Part shown: positions 29,229 to 39,000 of the stretch, piece after piece | Numbering within the stretch: position 1 is the first letter of the stretch | Layout of the letters: every line of letters starts with the position of its first letter | Assembly (NCBI GenBank): GCA_964631605.1 | Contig: CAZVYG010000005.1 | Location: forward strand, 1 to 64,000 | Reading direction: 5' to 3' | Source of the DNA: JARKQH01 sp964631605 | GTDB taxonomy: Bacteria > Verrucomicrobiota > Verrucomicrobiia > Limisphaerales > UBA8199 | Length of the DNA: 64,000 nt | Notes under the pieces: model-generated | The model's input: the letters and a program-made list of their open reading frames with translations, nothing else | Database searches by the model: none | What the model was told of the DNA's origin: nothing | Translations under genes and position numbers: made by a program

Positions 29229-30212
29229 ATGAAGCCTCATCCCAAAATCATAGATCGAATCATCGCAGCGATTCGGGAGCATCAAACCTTCTGCATCGCC
29301 GGCCACATGCGCCCCGACGGAGATTGCGTCGGCTCCCAGCTCGGCCTGGCCCTCGCCCTCAAAGCCCAGGGCAAGTCAGTCGCCTGCTGGAACGAGGATC
29401 CCCTGCCCCAGAAATACGAGTTCCTCGACCCCGACCGCCTGTTTTCCCAGCCCAAACCTGGTCAGCAGTTCGATTGCGTCATCGCCACGGACGCGGCCAG
29501 CTTCGAGCGCCTGGGCAGCGTGGGACCCTGTGTCGCGCAGCGCAAATTGATGATCAACATTGACCATCACGAAAGCAACACCCGCTACGCCGACCTCAAC
29601 TGGGTTTCCGCGCGCGAGCCGTCCACCGGCGAGCTGATCTTTCGCCTGCTGAAGATTGCCAAGTGGCCCATCACCTCGCAAATCGCCGACTGCCTCTTCA
29701 CCGCCGTGTCCACCGACACGGGCTCCTTCCAGTACCCGACCACCCGCCCCGGCACCTATCACGTGGCCGGCGAACTGGTCCGCCGCGGCGCCAACCTCGC
29801 CCGCATTTGCGATGAAGTGTACCAGTCTTACCCCCTCTCCCGCGCGCGGCTCCTCCGCCACGTTTACAACAAGTTCCGCCTCACCCACCAGAACCAGATC
29901 GCCTATTTCTGGCTCAAAAAAGCCGACTTCGCCCGCACCGGCGCCGACAGCAGCGACTCCGAAGGTCTGATTGACCACATTCGCGCCATCGCTCCCGTGG
30001 TGGTCGCGTGTGTGTTCGAGGAAATCGAACCCGAGTTGACGCGCATCAGCCTCCGTTCCAAGAGCGACAAAATCAACGTGAACGAAATCGCCGCCCAGTT
30101 CGGCGGGGGCGGCCACCCGGCCGCTGCCGGGGCGCGCATCCCGGGCAAGCCCCTGTCGGTCCAGCGCCGCGTCATTGCTGCCGTCAAGCGGGCCCTGGAC
30201 GGCGCGCGCTGA
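29229..30212 (+). CDS. nrnA: DHH-family nanoRNase/pAp phosphatase
   Basis: Degrades very short RNAs and probably 3'-phosphoadenosine 5'-phosphate. The 327-residue protein has the DHH metal-binding motifs: HMRPDGDCVGS (about 20), IATDAA, the NIDHHESN signature (about 116) and VSTDTGSF. The DHHA1 domain ends with the substrate-binding QFGGGGHPAAAGAR motif. The ATG at 29229 matches the family start. In many bacteria a gene of this family follows rbfA, which supports the call; truB, another frequent neighbour, is absent. Confidence 0.92.
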   Translation: MKPHPKIIDRIIAAIREHQTFCIAGHMRPDGDCVGSQLGLALALKAQGKSVACWNEDPLPQKYEFLDPDRLFSQPKPGQQFDCVIATDAASFERLGSVGPCVAQRKLMINIDHHESNTRYADLNWVSAREPSTGELIFRLLKIAKWPITSQIADCLFTAVSTDTGSFQYPTTRPGTYHVAGELVRRGANLARICDEVYQSYPLSRARLLRHVYNKFRLTHQNQIAYFWLKKADFARTGADSSDSEGLIDHIRAIAPVVVACVFEEIEPELTRISLRSKSDKINVNEIAAQFGGGGHPAAAGARIPGKPLSVQRRVIAAVKRALDGAR

Positions 30213-30307
30213 CCCCCGGCCTTTCCTTTTCGCCGGTTTCCTCCAAAGAGTTCGCCCAAAGCGGCAATGCGCCCGCGCCGGGCGTGAATGTGAAAAAAAC
30301 CGCCGGC

Positions 30308-30742
30308 TCAGATACGCTTCTCGTCCGCATCAATGAAATCCACGAAGGTCTTGATGTCGTCGCGATGGCCCAGGCCGGCCTGTTCTTTGCGCCATTTCAA
30401 CCGCGCCTGCATTTCCGGGTCGTCCGGCCGCGGGTAATTCAGCATGCGTTCCCGATGGGCGGCCTTGACCGACTCGGGTTTGCGCACATTCTGCCGCACC
30501 CAGTCGCAAACCTCGCCATCGGTGATGCTCCGCCGCACCACTTCGATGAATTCCTCCGCCTTCACGCCGGCCGTCTCGAGCCACAGACCGTCAAAACCCT
30601 TGCAAAAGTTCGGCTGGTAATCCGGGGCGAGCTTCCCGGCCAGATGCAGCCGGATCTTGTCCACAAACCGCGGCAGATGCATCCAGCCGCACATGATTTC
30701 CCGCGGACTTCTCGGATAGATAATGTCGCTCATGCCGCTCAT
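30308..30742 (-). CDS. DUF5069-family protein
   Basis: A small cytoplasmic protein of unknown function (144 residues from the ATG at 30742, or 141 from 30733). It shows the DUF5069 hallmark LPRFVDKIRLHLAGKL followed by a PNFCKGFDGLWLE segment. No signal peptide, membrane segment or catalytic motif is evident. It converges on nrnA across 95 bases without a clear terminator. The next gene on the strand is the aminotransferase. Confidence 0.8.
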   Translation of the reverse strand: MSGMSDIIYPRSPREIMCGWMHLPRFVDKIRLHLAGKLAPDYQPNFCKGFDGLWLETAGVKAEEFIEVVRRSITDGEVCDWVRQNVRKPESVKAAHRERMLNYPRPDDPEMQARLKWRKEQAGLGHRDDIKTFVDFIDADEKRI

Positions 30743-30825
30743 GCTTGGCCGCCGCCGCGGCGCTGTCAATACACAGCACACCTCCCGCCCGCCTCGCCTT
30801 CCCCGCCCAGGAACCAGCCGGCCCG

Positions 30826-32001
30826 TTATTTCACCAGCGCGCGGCAGAATCGCTCGAGGCGCTCCAGCCCCTTCTCAAGGTTCGCCAGACTGGTGGCGTA
30901 GCTGAGGCGAATGTAGTCGTCCGCCCCGAACGCAATGCCCGGAACCGCCGCCACTTTTTCGCTCTCGAGCAGGCGGGCGCAGAACTCGGTGGATTTAAGC
31001 CCGGTTTTGGAAATGTTCGGGAAGAGATAAAACGCGCCTTTGGCGTTGACACAACTGATGCCCGGAATGCTGTTCAGCTTCTTCCAGGCGAACATTCGCC
31101 GCTTGTCGAACTCGGCCAGCCAGCTCTTCAGATGGTCCTGCGGGCCGGTCAGGGCCGCCACCGCGCCCTTCTGCGCGAAGGAGGTGGGATTGCTGGTGCT
31201 GTGGCTTTGAATCGCGTTGATGGCCTTGGCGATGGGCTCGGGCGCCGCGCACCAACCCAGCCGCCAGCCGGTCATGCTCCAGGCTTTGGCAAAGCCATGC
31301 ACAATGATCGTGTGCTCGAAATGCGCCGGCGAGAAAGACGCCACACTGCGATGCGTCGCGCCATCATACAGGAGGTGCTCGTAGATCTCGTCGCTCATGA
31401 TCAGCACGCCTTTTTCGACGCAAATGTCACCCAGCGCCTTGATTTCATCGGGCGTATAGACCGTCCCGGTCGGGTTGCTCGGGCTGTTGAGGATGAACAA
31501 CCGGGTCCGCGGCGTGATGGCCTGCCGCAGCGCCTCGGGAGTGATCTTGAATTCGGTGCGGTCGGTCGTCTGGACGATGACCGGCGCCGCTCCCGCCAGC
31601 TTCACCATTTCCGGATAGCTGAGCCAATAAGGCGCCGGAATGATGACCTCGTCGCCCTCCTCGCAGGTGGCGATGATGACGTTGTAACAGGAATGTTTGC
31701 CGCCGCAGGAGACGATGATCTGGGACGGTTTGTAGGTCAGGTGGTTTTCCCGTTGGTGCTTGTCCGCAATGGCCTGGCGCAGCTCGGGAATGCCGGCCGC
31801 CGGCGTGTATTTGGTGAAACCGGCGGCGAGGGCCTTGGCCGCCGCGTCCTTGATGTGCGCCGGCGTGTCAAAGTCCGGCTCCCCGGCTCCAAATCCGACC
31901 ACGTCCAAGCCCTCGGCCTTCATCTGCTTGGCCTTCGAGTCAATCGCCAGAGTCAGGGAGGGAGACAGAGCCGCCGCGCGACGAGAAATCTTGTAGTTCA
32001 T
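30826..32001 (-). CDS. Class I/II aminotransferase, aspartate aminotransferase type
   Basis: A PLP-dependent transaminase of 391 residues, most like the bacterial subgroup Iγ aspartate aminotransferases that interconvert aspartate/2-oxoglutarate and oxaloacetate/glutamate. The Schiff-base lysine is Lys239 in HGFAKAWSMTGWRLG. Other family motifs are GAGEPDFDTP near the N-terminus, NSPSNPTG and SDEIYE. The start at MNYKISRRA (32001) fits the family; an upstream ATG at 32022 would add seven residues. Substrate specificity is inferred only from overall similarity. Confidence 0.9.
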   Translation of the reverse strand: MNYKISRRAAALSPSLTLAIDSKAKQMKAEGLDVVGFGAGEPDFDTPAHIKDAAAKALAAGFTKYTPAAGIPELRQAIADKHQRENHLTYKPSQIIVSCGGKHSCYNVIIATCEEGDEVIIPAPYWLSYPEMVKLAGAAPVIVQTTDRTEFKITPEALRQAITPRTRLFILNSPSNPTGTVYTPDEIKALGDICVEKGVLIMSDEIYEHLLYDGATHRSVASFSPAHFEHTIIVHGFAKAWSMTGWRLGWCAAPEPIAKAINAIQSHSTSNPTSFAQKGAVAALTGPQDHLKSWLAEFDKRRMFAWKKLNSIPGISCVNAKGAFYLFPNISKTGLKSTEFCARLLESEKVAAVPGIAFGADDYIRLSYATSLANLEKGLERLERFCRALVK

Positions 32002-32188
32002 ATTGACGGAGACAAATAGCATCCGCCCCGCCGAGCGCAAGCGGGGATTTTCGCCGGGTCGTGGCGAACACGCCCGCCGCTTTGGGGGAAGCGCGGGCAT
32101 CCCGCTCCGCCCCTGCCGCGTCGAGCGGCTCCCGAACTCCGGGCGCCGCGGCGCGGGTTCCTCGCGGCACGAACCCTCTCGACAACCG

Positions 32189-33016
32189 CTACTTCAGAAG
32201 CGCGCGCAGGTGCTTGATCGAAGCGGCGGCCTGGTCCACGGTGCCGCACTCGACCGACAACACGATGTCCCGTTTGGCCTTCCGGCAGATGCGGATGACG
32301 CGCGCCCAGTCAATCACACCCGCGCCACAGGCGCAGCCGACCGGCGTCCCGGTGACTTTGCCGCGTTCGGAGGAGGATTGCTGGATCGAAATGTCCTTGG
32401 CGTGCAGGTGGACGAGCCGGCCGACCACGCGGTTCAGCCACTGGTAAGGATCATGCCCGCACAGGTAGCTGTTGCCGGTGTCGAAGTTGATGCCGAGCGC
32501 CGGGCTTTTCACCAGCTTGTAGATTCGGTCCAAACCCTCCGGATGCCGGCTGTACTGCTGATGCGGCTCGAGGCCGATCAAAATGCCCCGCGGCTCGGCC
32601 ACTTTGGCGGCCTCCATCAGCGTGTAGCGCATCAGAACATGGTCCTCCTCAACCGTCGTCCATCGGGGTTTCGGGCCTTCATCGGTATTGACCACCGGGG
32701 CGCCGCATTCGGCGGCGAAGCGGATGGCTTGCTTGAGGTATTCCACGCTGATCTCCGGCTTGCACAGCGGCGTGTGCGTCGAGAGCCCCGAGAGCCGGAC
32801 CCCGGCTTTCTCACAGGCGCGCTTCACGCGGTACGGATCATCCAGCATGGACACACTGTGGAAATAGCCCGCCTCGCTGAGCAACTCGCGTCCCCAATGG
32901 ACCATCGGTTCAACGTAGTCGTAACCGAGCTCGGCGGCTTTTTCCACGCCCCACTCGAAGGGTTTATCCTGATGACGAACGAATTCCAGGTTGATTCCAA
33001 TAGCGATCTTGGCCAT
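32189..33016 (-). CDS. Sugar phosphate isomerase/epimerase-like TIM barrel protein
   Basis: A 275-residue protein of the xylose-isomerase-like (AP endonuclease 2) superfamily. Putative metal-binding residues occur in the expected strands: Glu in GLEPHQQY, Asp in NFDTGNSY, His in HLHAKDIS and Glu in LSVECGT. No signal peptide is present, so it is cytoplasmic. Members isomerise or epimerise sugars or cyclitols; this substrate is not predictable. It lies 21 bases downstream of the DUF6807 gene, so the two probably form an operon for catabolism of an unknown sugar. Confidence 0.82.
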   Translation of the reverse strand: MAKIAIGINLEFVRHQDKPFEWGVEKAAELGYDYVEPMVHWGRELLSEAGYFHSVSMLDDPYRVKRACEKAGVRLSGLSTHTPLCKPEISVEYLKQAIRFAAECGAPVVNTDEGPKPRWTTVEEDHVLMRYTLMEAAKVAEPRGILIGLEPHQQYSRHPEGLDRIYKLVKSPALGINFDTGNSYLCGHDPYQWLNRVVGRLVHLHAKDISIQQSSSERGKVTGTPVGCACGAGVIDWARVIRICRKAKRDIVLSVECGTVDQAAASIKHLRALLK

Positions 33017-33037
33017 GCGTCTGCTTGGGTTGAGGGT

Positions 33038-34018
33038 TTAGGGTGATGGTGAGGCGGCAAAGCGGCGGGCCCGGGCAGCCAGCGCTTCCGCCGTCTTCAC
33101 CTCGGGATACAAGGTGACCAGGTAACGGATTTCGAAAGTCTCGCCGGCCTTGTAAACCAGGGGTTCCTGGTCCAGCCGCTGGGTGGCCGATAAATAGGCG
33201 AAGGGCGTGCGCATGGCAAAGAAATGGGGGTTGCCCCTGGCATTCCCGGGAGCGCCGAATAGGGCAATCGTTGCCGGCCGACCCGGCGCGTCGAACCGCA
33301 CCGCTTCCCACGCGTGCGCGCTGACCTCCTGCCGGTTGTTGTCGAGGTCGGGCGGCCCGGCGGGTGTCAGATGAGCCGCCACCGGGTCGAGCTCGCGCAA
33401 GAACCGCATCCCCAGCCCGTGATAGCTCGAACCGGTGAGCGCGACCGTGTTGGTCCAGTTGCCCACGGTGAACCGCGAGTGCCAGCACAACGCCACTTCC
33501 GACGCCTTTTCATCAATGGTCAGGATCAGCGTGCGGCTCTCGCTCAGCAGCGCCGGCAGGTTCGTGACCGGCAGGAAGGCGTCCGCCGCCGGCACCCAGG
33601 CCAATTCCTGACGCAGGATCGCCGTCGGCAGCCCGTTCCCGTCGGTGGTCAGCTCCGGCTCGGCGGTCCGGATCACCCGTTGCACGCCGCTGCCGGAGAT
33701 TTCCTCCCAGAAATTCACCCCGTTGACCTTGATCCCGTACATCAGGGCATGGTGATGCAAATGGTCGGCTGGGGCGTCCAGCAGCACGTTTTCGCCGCGG
33801 AGCGTGTGAAGTTCCTTCACATAGGGCTTGTAACGGTCCGGCGCGAATTCATAGACCATCACCGGCTGGTTGCGAAAGCTCAGGGTGATGCGGTCCGGGC
33901 GGGAGGCGGTCTCCGCGCGCAGGCCTTCCGCCGCCGCCGACGGCAGCAACAGCGCCATCCACGCGGCAACGACCGTCAGCGCAGGTATCGTTCGGTGAGG
34001 ATTCAAGCTCAGTTTCAT
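33038..34018 (-). CDS. Secreted DUF6807 (PmoA-like) family protein
   Basis: A 326-residue exported protein with a clear signal peptide (hydrophobic core followed by LPSAAAEG). The His-rich motif APADHLHHHALMYG and the later CWHSRF and YHGLGMRF segments are characteristic of DUF6807, often annotated PmoA in Planctomycetota and Verrucomicrobiota. The biochemical role is unknown, and the 'methane oxygenase PmoA' label some databases use is misleading. It sits directly upstream of a sugar isomerase-like gene, which suggests a carbohydrate-linked role (inference). Confidence 0.82.
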   Translation of the reverse strand: MKLSLNPHRTIPALTVVAAWMALLLPSAAAEGLRAETASRPDRITLSFRNQPVMVYEFAPDRYKPYVKELHTLRGENVLLDAPADHLHHHALMYGIKVNGVNFWEEISGSGVQRVIRTAEPELTTDGNGLPTAILRQELAWVPAADAFLPVTNLPALLSESRTLILTIDEKASEVALCWHSRFTVGNWTNTVALTGSSYHGLGMRFLRELDPVAAHLTPAGPPDLDNNRQEVSAHAWEAVRFDAPGRPATIALFGAPGNARGNPHFFAMRTPFAYLSATQRLDQEPLVYKAGETFEIRYLVTLYPEVKTAEALAARARRFAASPSP

Positions 34019-34138
34019 GGGTTGATTGCTGGCTCATCATGTGGTTGCCCGATTGAACACCCAGGGCGGCATTCTGGAAAGCTCAATTCTGCGCAACGAG
34101 CGCAAGGGCGGGCGCGTTGCGTCGTGGCGGTCGGGCGT

Positions 34139-35731
34139 TCAATGGCGGAAGTGGCGCACGCCGGTGAAGGCCATGGCGACGCCGCGCTGGTCGGCGGCGG
34201 CGATGACCTCGGGGTCGCGGACGGAGCCGCCCGGCTGAATGGCCGCGGTGGCGCCGGCTTCGGCGGCGGCGATCAGGCCGTCCGGGAAGGGAAAGAAGGC
34301 ATCGCTGCAAACGACGCTGCCCTTGAGCGAAAGCCCCGCTTCGGCCGCTTTCCACACAGCGATGCGGCTGGCGTCCACGCGGCTCATCTGGCCGGCGCCG
34401 ATCCCGAGGGTGCGGTCGGGCGCAACATAAACAATGGCGTTGGATTTGACATGTTTGACAATGCGCCAGCCGAAGAGCATCGCCTGCTGTTCGGCGGGCG
34501 TCGGCGGCCGGCGGGTGACGATCTTCAAGTCCGCCGCGGCGGTGGTCTTCAGGTCGCGCTGCTGCAGCAGCCACGAGTCGGCTCCCACGCTGCGTACATC
34601 CCACGGCTGGGCCGCGAGCGGCGATTTCAGGACTTTGAGCAAGCGGAGGTTCTTCTTCTTTTGCAGCAGCGCGAGGGCGTCGGGTTGGAAGTCCGGCGCC
34701 ACAATGACTTCGCTGAAGATTTCGGCAATGGCCTCGGCGCAACCGAGGTCAAGCGGCCGGTTGACGGCGATGATGCCGCCGAAGGGCGCCTGGCGGTCGG
34801 TCGCGAACGCTTTTTCCCAGGCCTCGCGCAGGCTGGCCCCCCGGCCGACGCCGCAGGGGTTGGTGTGCTTGAGAATCGCCAGGGTGGGTTCCTCCCCCTC
34901 GAACTCGGCGGCGAGACTGGCCGCGGCGGTCAGGTCAAGAATGTTGTTATAGGAGAGCTCCTTTCCATGCAATTGCTGAAAGTAATCATGGAACCGTCCG
35001 TAAAGCGCGGCCAGTTGGTGCGGGTTTTCGCCGTAACGAAGCTTTTGCGCCAGCGGGGCGTGGACCTCGAGGCGGGCCGGCAAGGCCTCCGCACCGCCCC
35101 CCCCGGCTGCTGCGGCGCGCACATCCTGGTCCGCCTCCGCGCCGAAGGTTTTCGCGAGATGAGCGGCGATGGCGCTGTCATAGGCGGCGGTGCGGGCGAA
35201 GACTTTGGCCGCCAGGCGCCGGCGTAGTTCAAGCGTGGTGTTGCCGTTGGCCTGAATCTGCCCGGCGACCATGGCATAATCGGCCGGGTCCACCACAACG
35301 GTGACACTTTCGTGATTCTTGGCGGCGCTGCGGAGCATCGAGGGACCGCCGATATCAATGTTCTCGATGGCGTCGTGAAGCGTCACGTCGCGGCGGGCCA
35401 CCGTCTGCTCGAAGGGATAAAGGTTGACCACGACCAGGTCAATGGGGCGGATGCCGTGCTGGCGGACGGCGGCCTCATGGGCGGGATTGCCGCGAATGTA
35501 GAGCAGCCCGCCATGCACCAGGGGATGCAGGGTTTTGACCCGTCCATCGAGCATTTCGGGAAAGCCGGTGTAAGTGCTCAGGTCGGTCACCTGCAACCCG
35601 GCCTCGCGCAGGGTTTTGGCCGTGCCGCCTGTCGAGAGAAGCTCGACGCCCGCGGCCGCCAGCGTCTGGGCCAGGGGAACCAGCCCGGTTTTATCCGACA
35701 CGGAAAGCAATGCGCGTTGAATTCGCTCCAT
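34139..35731 (-). CDS. purH: Bifunctional AICAR formyltransferase/IMP cyclohydrolase
   Basis: Catalyses the last two steps of IMP synthesis. The 530-residue protein has the N-terminal IMP cyclohydrolase domain (ALLSVSDKTG, LLSTGGTAKTL, GRVKTLHP, IENIDIGGPSM) and the C-terminal AICAR transformylase domain (KLRYGENPHQ, SYNNILDL, LKHTNPCGVG, then the terminal AMAFTGVRHFRH). Length and motifs are complete. It is divergent from the beta-strand-repeat gene, with a 269-base intergenic region holding two palindromes. Confidence 0.97.
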   Translation of the reverse strand: MERIQRALLSVSDKTGLVPLAQTLAAAGVELLSTGGTAKTLREAGLQVTDLSTYTGFPEMLDGRVKTLHPLVHGGLLYIRGNPAHEAAVRQHGIRPIDLVVVNLYPFEQTVARRDVTLHDAIENIDIGGPSMLRSAAKNHESVTVVVDPADYAMVAGQIQANGNTTLELRRRLAAKVFARTAAYDSAIAAHLAKTFGAEADQDVRAAAAGGGGAEALPARLEVHAPLAQKLRYGENPHQLAALYGRFHDYFQQLHGKELSYNNILDLTAAASLAAEFEGEEPTLAILKHTNPCGVGRGASLREAWEKAFATDRQAPFGGIIAVNRPLDLGCAEAIAEIFSEVIVAPDFQPDALALLQKKKNLRLLKVLKSPLAAQPWDVRSVGADSWLLQQRDLKTTAAADLKIVTRRPPTPAEQQAMLFGWRIVKHVKSNAIVYVAPDRTLGIGAGQMSRVDASRIAVWKAAEAGLSLKGSVVCSDAFFPFPDGLIAAAEAGATAAIQPGGSVRDPEVIAAADQRGVAMAFTGVRHFRH

Positions 35732-35862
35732 AACGGGCCGTAGAGTCCAATAAACCCCCGCGAACAGTCAACCTCGAAGGGCAGGTCAGGGGGAAGGGGT
35801 GACGGAGGCATTCACTGGGCTGCGAGCCCATAAAGCAGAAGCTCTCCAGGGACTCGGGCGGC

Positions 35863-35878
35863 GGGTGAAAATTCACCC
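35863..35878. promoter_or_regulatory. Perfect palindrome 1, candidate operator
   Basis: GGGTGAAAATTCACCC has 7-base inverted arms around AA. It lies in the purH/beta-strand-repeat divergent region, about 20 bp centre-to-centre from palindrome 2. Confidence 0.6.
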
Positions 35879-35883
35879 TTTCG

Positions 35884-35898
35884 GGGGAATGATTCCCC
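35884..35898. promoter_or_regulatory. Perfect palindrome 2, candidate operator
   Basis: GGGGAATGATTCCCC has 7-base inverted arms around one base. Its centre is about 20.5 bp from that of palindrome 1, close to two helical turns. It lies 37 bases before an in-frame ATG and 102 bases before the preferred start of the downstream gene. Confidence 0.6.
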
Positions 35899-36000
35899 GG
35901 CGGGGAGGGAGCACAATGCCTAAAAGACCGCAAAATGTTTAGAGAGTACTTAAACCGAATAATTGGTTTGCGAAAACCCATAACCAAGAAAGAAATCCCT

Positions 36001-39000
36001 ATGTCTCCCACCCCGAAATCTGCCCTTGGCTTCCTGTCGAGGATCGTCTTGATCATCAGCCTCATCCTGCTGGCGGGGCTGGCTCAAACGGCGCTCCATG
36101 CCGCGAGCCAGATCTGGACCAACGCGCCCGTGGACTCCGCTTGGAACAACACCGACAACTGGGTCGGCCGGGCGGTGCCCGGCGCCTTGAACCTGACCGG
36201 CAACACGGTTAACAATGATGTAGCGACCTTCAATTCGCCGCTCGCCGGCGGTATTGGCGGCGCTGGCAACCCGATCTTGACCGACGACGCCACCACCGCG
36301 GGCGCCCGGAGTCGCCAGATCGGCGGGATCACCTTTGACACCCCCGACTGCGGGGCGTACGTCATTTCCACCCTCAGTCCTCCAGTTTTGCCGGACACCA
36401 CCACCCCGGAAACCGGGATTCTGAACGTCAGCCACAACGGCTCGATTCAATTGACCGCGTCGGTGACCAACAGCCAGCGCATTCTGGTGCCGCTGTTTAC
36501 CCGCCTGCCTTCCAGCACTGCGGGCATCTACAACTTTGTGAACAATTCCACCAATGCAGCCACCCTTTATATTGAATCGGTTACGAACAACAGCGCCAAC
36601 ACGCGCGGCACGGATTTCCGGCTCGGCGGCTCGAACACCGGCACCAACACGATCGGCTCCCTCTCCGCGGGATCCACGACCACGGGAGCCAATGGTCTGA
36701 CCAAGCAGGGCACCGGCACCTGGATACTGGCCGGCCCCGGTGATTTCCGCTCCCAGACCGTCATCCGGGTGCAGGAGGGAACACTTATTGTCAAGGATCC
36801 GGCCGCCTTCAGCGGCGCCACCACCGCCACCGTCACCAATACCGGAGTTCTCCAAATGGACGGCATTACCCTGAACCAGACATCGCTGCCTCTGCACAAC
36901 GGCGGCACGCTGCGCATGAATGGCTCCAACGCCGTCAACGGCGTCGCCGTGGGCGCCCACACCGGGACCCGAGCCACCCTGGCCACCCTGAGCGCTTCCG
37001 ACATTTTCGTAGTCGGCACGGCCCTCACCGCCAACTCGGTCGTCTCCGGCGGAGCGGCGGACACCGTTTTGCGCACGGCCGGCCCGGGCACGCTGGTCTT
37101 TGGCACGGACAACACTTATATTGGCCGCTGGTCGTTCGGGGCGGCCACCAATCAAATCAGCTATTACAATGCCTTGGGCACAGGCGCGAATGCCAATGTG
37201 GAAGCGGGCGCGATTCTGGACCTGACGCCGCTGGGAGCCACCTATTTCACGCCCACGACGGCGGGCTTCGGCGCAAGCGGCACCGGCACGGCGATTGGCT
37301 CAACCGCCGCGGCGATTCTGGCTGACGCGGGCGCCACGCTCGACCTGCTGGGCAAAACCGTGAATCTCACCTTCACACCGGCCAGCAGCAGCGGCGACCT
37401 CACCCATCCAGCTCTTTACATTGCGCGCGGCACCCTGGCGTTGAACGGCAACACCTTCATCGTGAACAACGCTTCGGGCACGCCTCTCGGCGTGGGGACC
37501 TACCGGCTCATCCAACAAGCCTCCGGCGGTGTCTCTTCCGCCGGCGGTTACGCCGTCATCGTCAACGGCAGCGGATTGGCGACCGGCACGGCGGCTGAAA
37601 TTCAGGTTTCGGGAGGAAATGTGGACCTGGTCGTAAGCATCTACACGCCCAAGAACCTGGTTTGGAAGGGCGGCAATCCGGACTCGATTTGGGACCTCGC
37701 TACCACCGCCAATTTCCTGGATGGAGCCACCCCGTCGGTGTTCCGCACCTCCGACAACGTCACGTTTAACGCTGTCGGCTCCGCCAATTCGCAGGTCATG
37801 CTCGCCGGCACGCTGGCGCCGGGCAGCGTTACCGTGGACACCTCTGCCAATGATTACACTTTCATGGGCACCGGCCAGATCGGGGGAGGCGCCAAACTCA
37901 CCAAGATTGGCACCGGCACCCTCCAGCTACAAACCGTCAATACTTACGCGGGGGGCACCGTCATCAGCAACGGCGTGGTTCAATACGGTGTGGCCAACGC
38001 GCTGCCCAGCACGGGCAGCGGCGACGTCGCCATCTGGGACGGCGGCAAGCTCGACCTGAACAACTTCGACGGAACGATCAATGGCCTGAACGGGGACGGA
38101 ACCGTGGACAACACCGCCGGCTTCGCGTCGGTATTGACAGTGGGCAACAATGATCGGCCAGGGAGTTTCTCCGGCGTGTTGAAGAACACCTCCGGTACGC
38201 TGGCTTTGACCAAGGTGGGCACCAACGTTCTCACCTTGGCCGCCTCCAACTCGTACGCGGGACCCACCACGCTGAACGCCGGCATCCTGGGAGTGGCCAA
38301 CGAACATGCGCTGGGTGTGGGCGATCTGTCCCTTGCGGGCGGCCTCCTCGACGTGCGGAGCCCCCGGTTGTACGTGAACAGCCTGGCCGGGTCTGCCGGC
38401 GCGGTGATCGCCAATAATTCCACCGCCAGCACCAACAGGCTGATCGTCCAGGGCACCAACACCACCACCTTCGGCGGCGTGATTGAAAACGGCGCCGGCG
38501 GCGGCGGCATGGCCCTGACCTTGCTGGGCGGCTCGCTGACGATGTCCGGCGGCAATACCTACACCGGCGGAACCATCGTCGGCAGTGGCGCCAGCTTCTA
38601 TATCGCCAATGGGCCGGCCGGCGTCACGGGCGGAGTGATTGCCAGCAACGGCGCCACCCTGGGCCTGTCGGGCGGCAGCACGACCCCGGGAACCCCCACC
38701 TCCATCACGACGGTGGATGGCGCCACTGTTTCCTTTACCGCCGGCGCCTTGGGCAAAATCTGGAACACGCAGTTCTACGGCGCTCCCAACACCACCAACC
38801 GCATCCTGGCCGCCATGTCCTTTGGTGGCAATAAGAGCTTCAGCAACTTCCTGGGTGTCGTCCGGCTCGAAGCCAATGCCCAGGCCCGCTTCATCAACAT
38901 CCCCACCGGCGGGACCGGCGGCGGCGACAACACCACGTTCGAGTTCGTGGGCAACACCGAGGTGATGACGCGCGATCCAGCGACCGTCAGTCTCGGTCAC

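Noticed and set aside
33038..34018. Annotation as a methane monooxygenase subunit (PmoA)
   Set aside because: The protein is a soluble secreted DUF6807 member with no membrane helices; the PmoA name in databases for this family does not reflect particulate methane monooxygenase.
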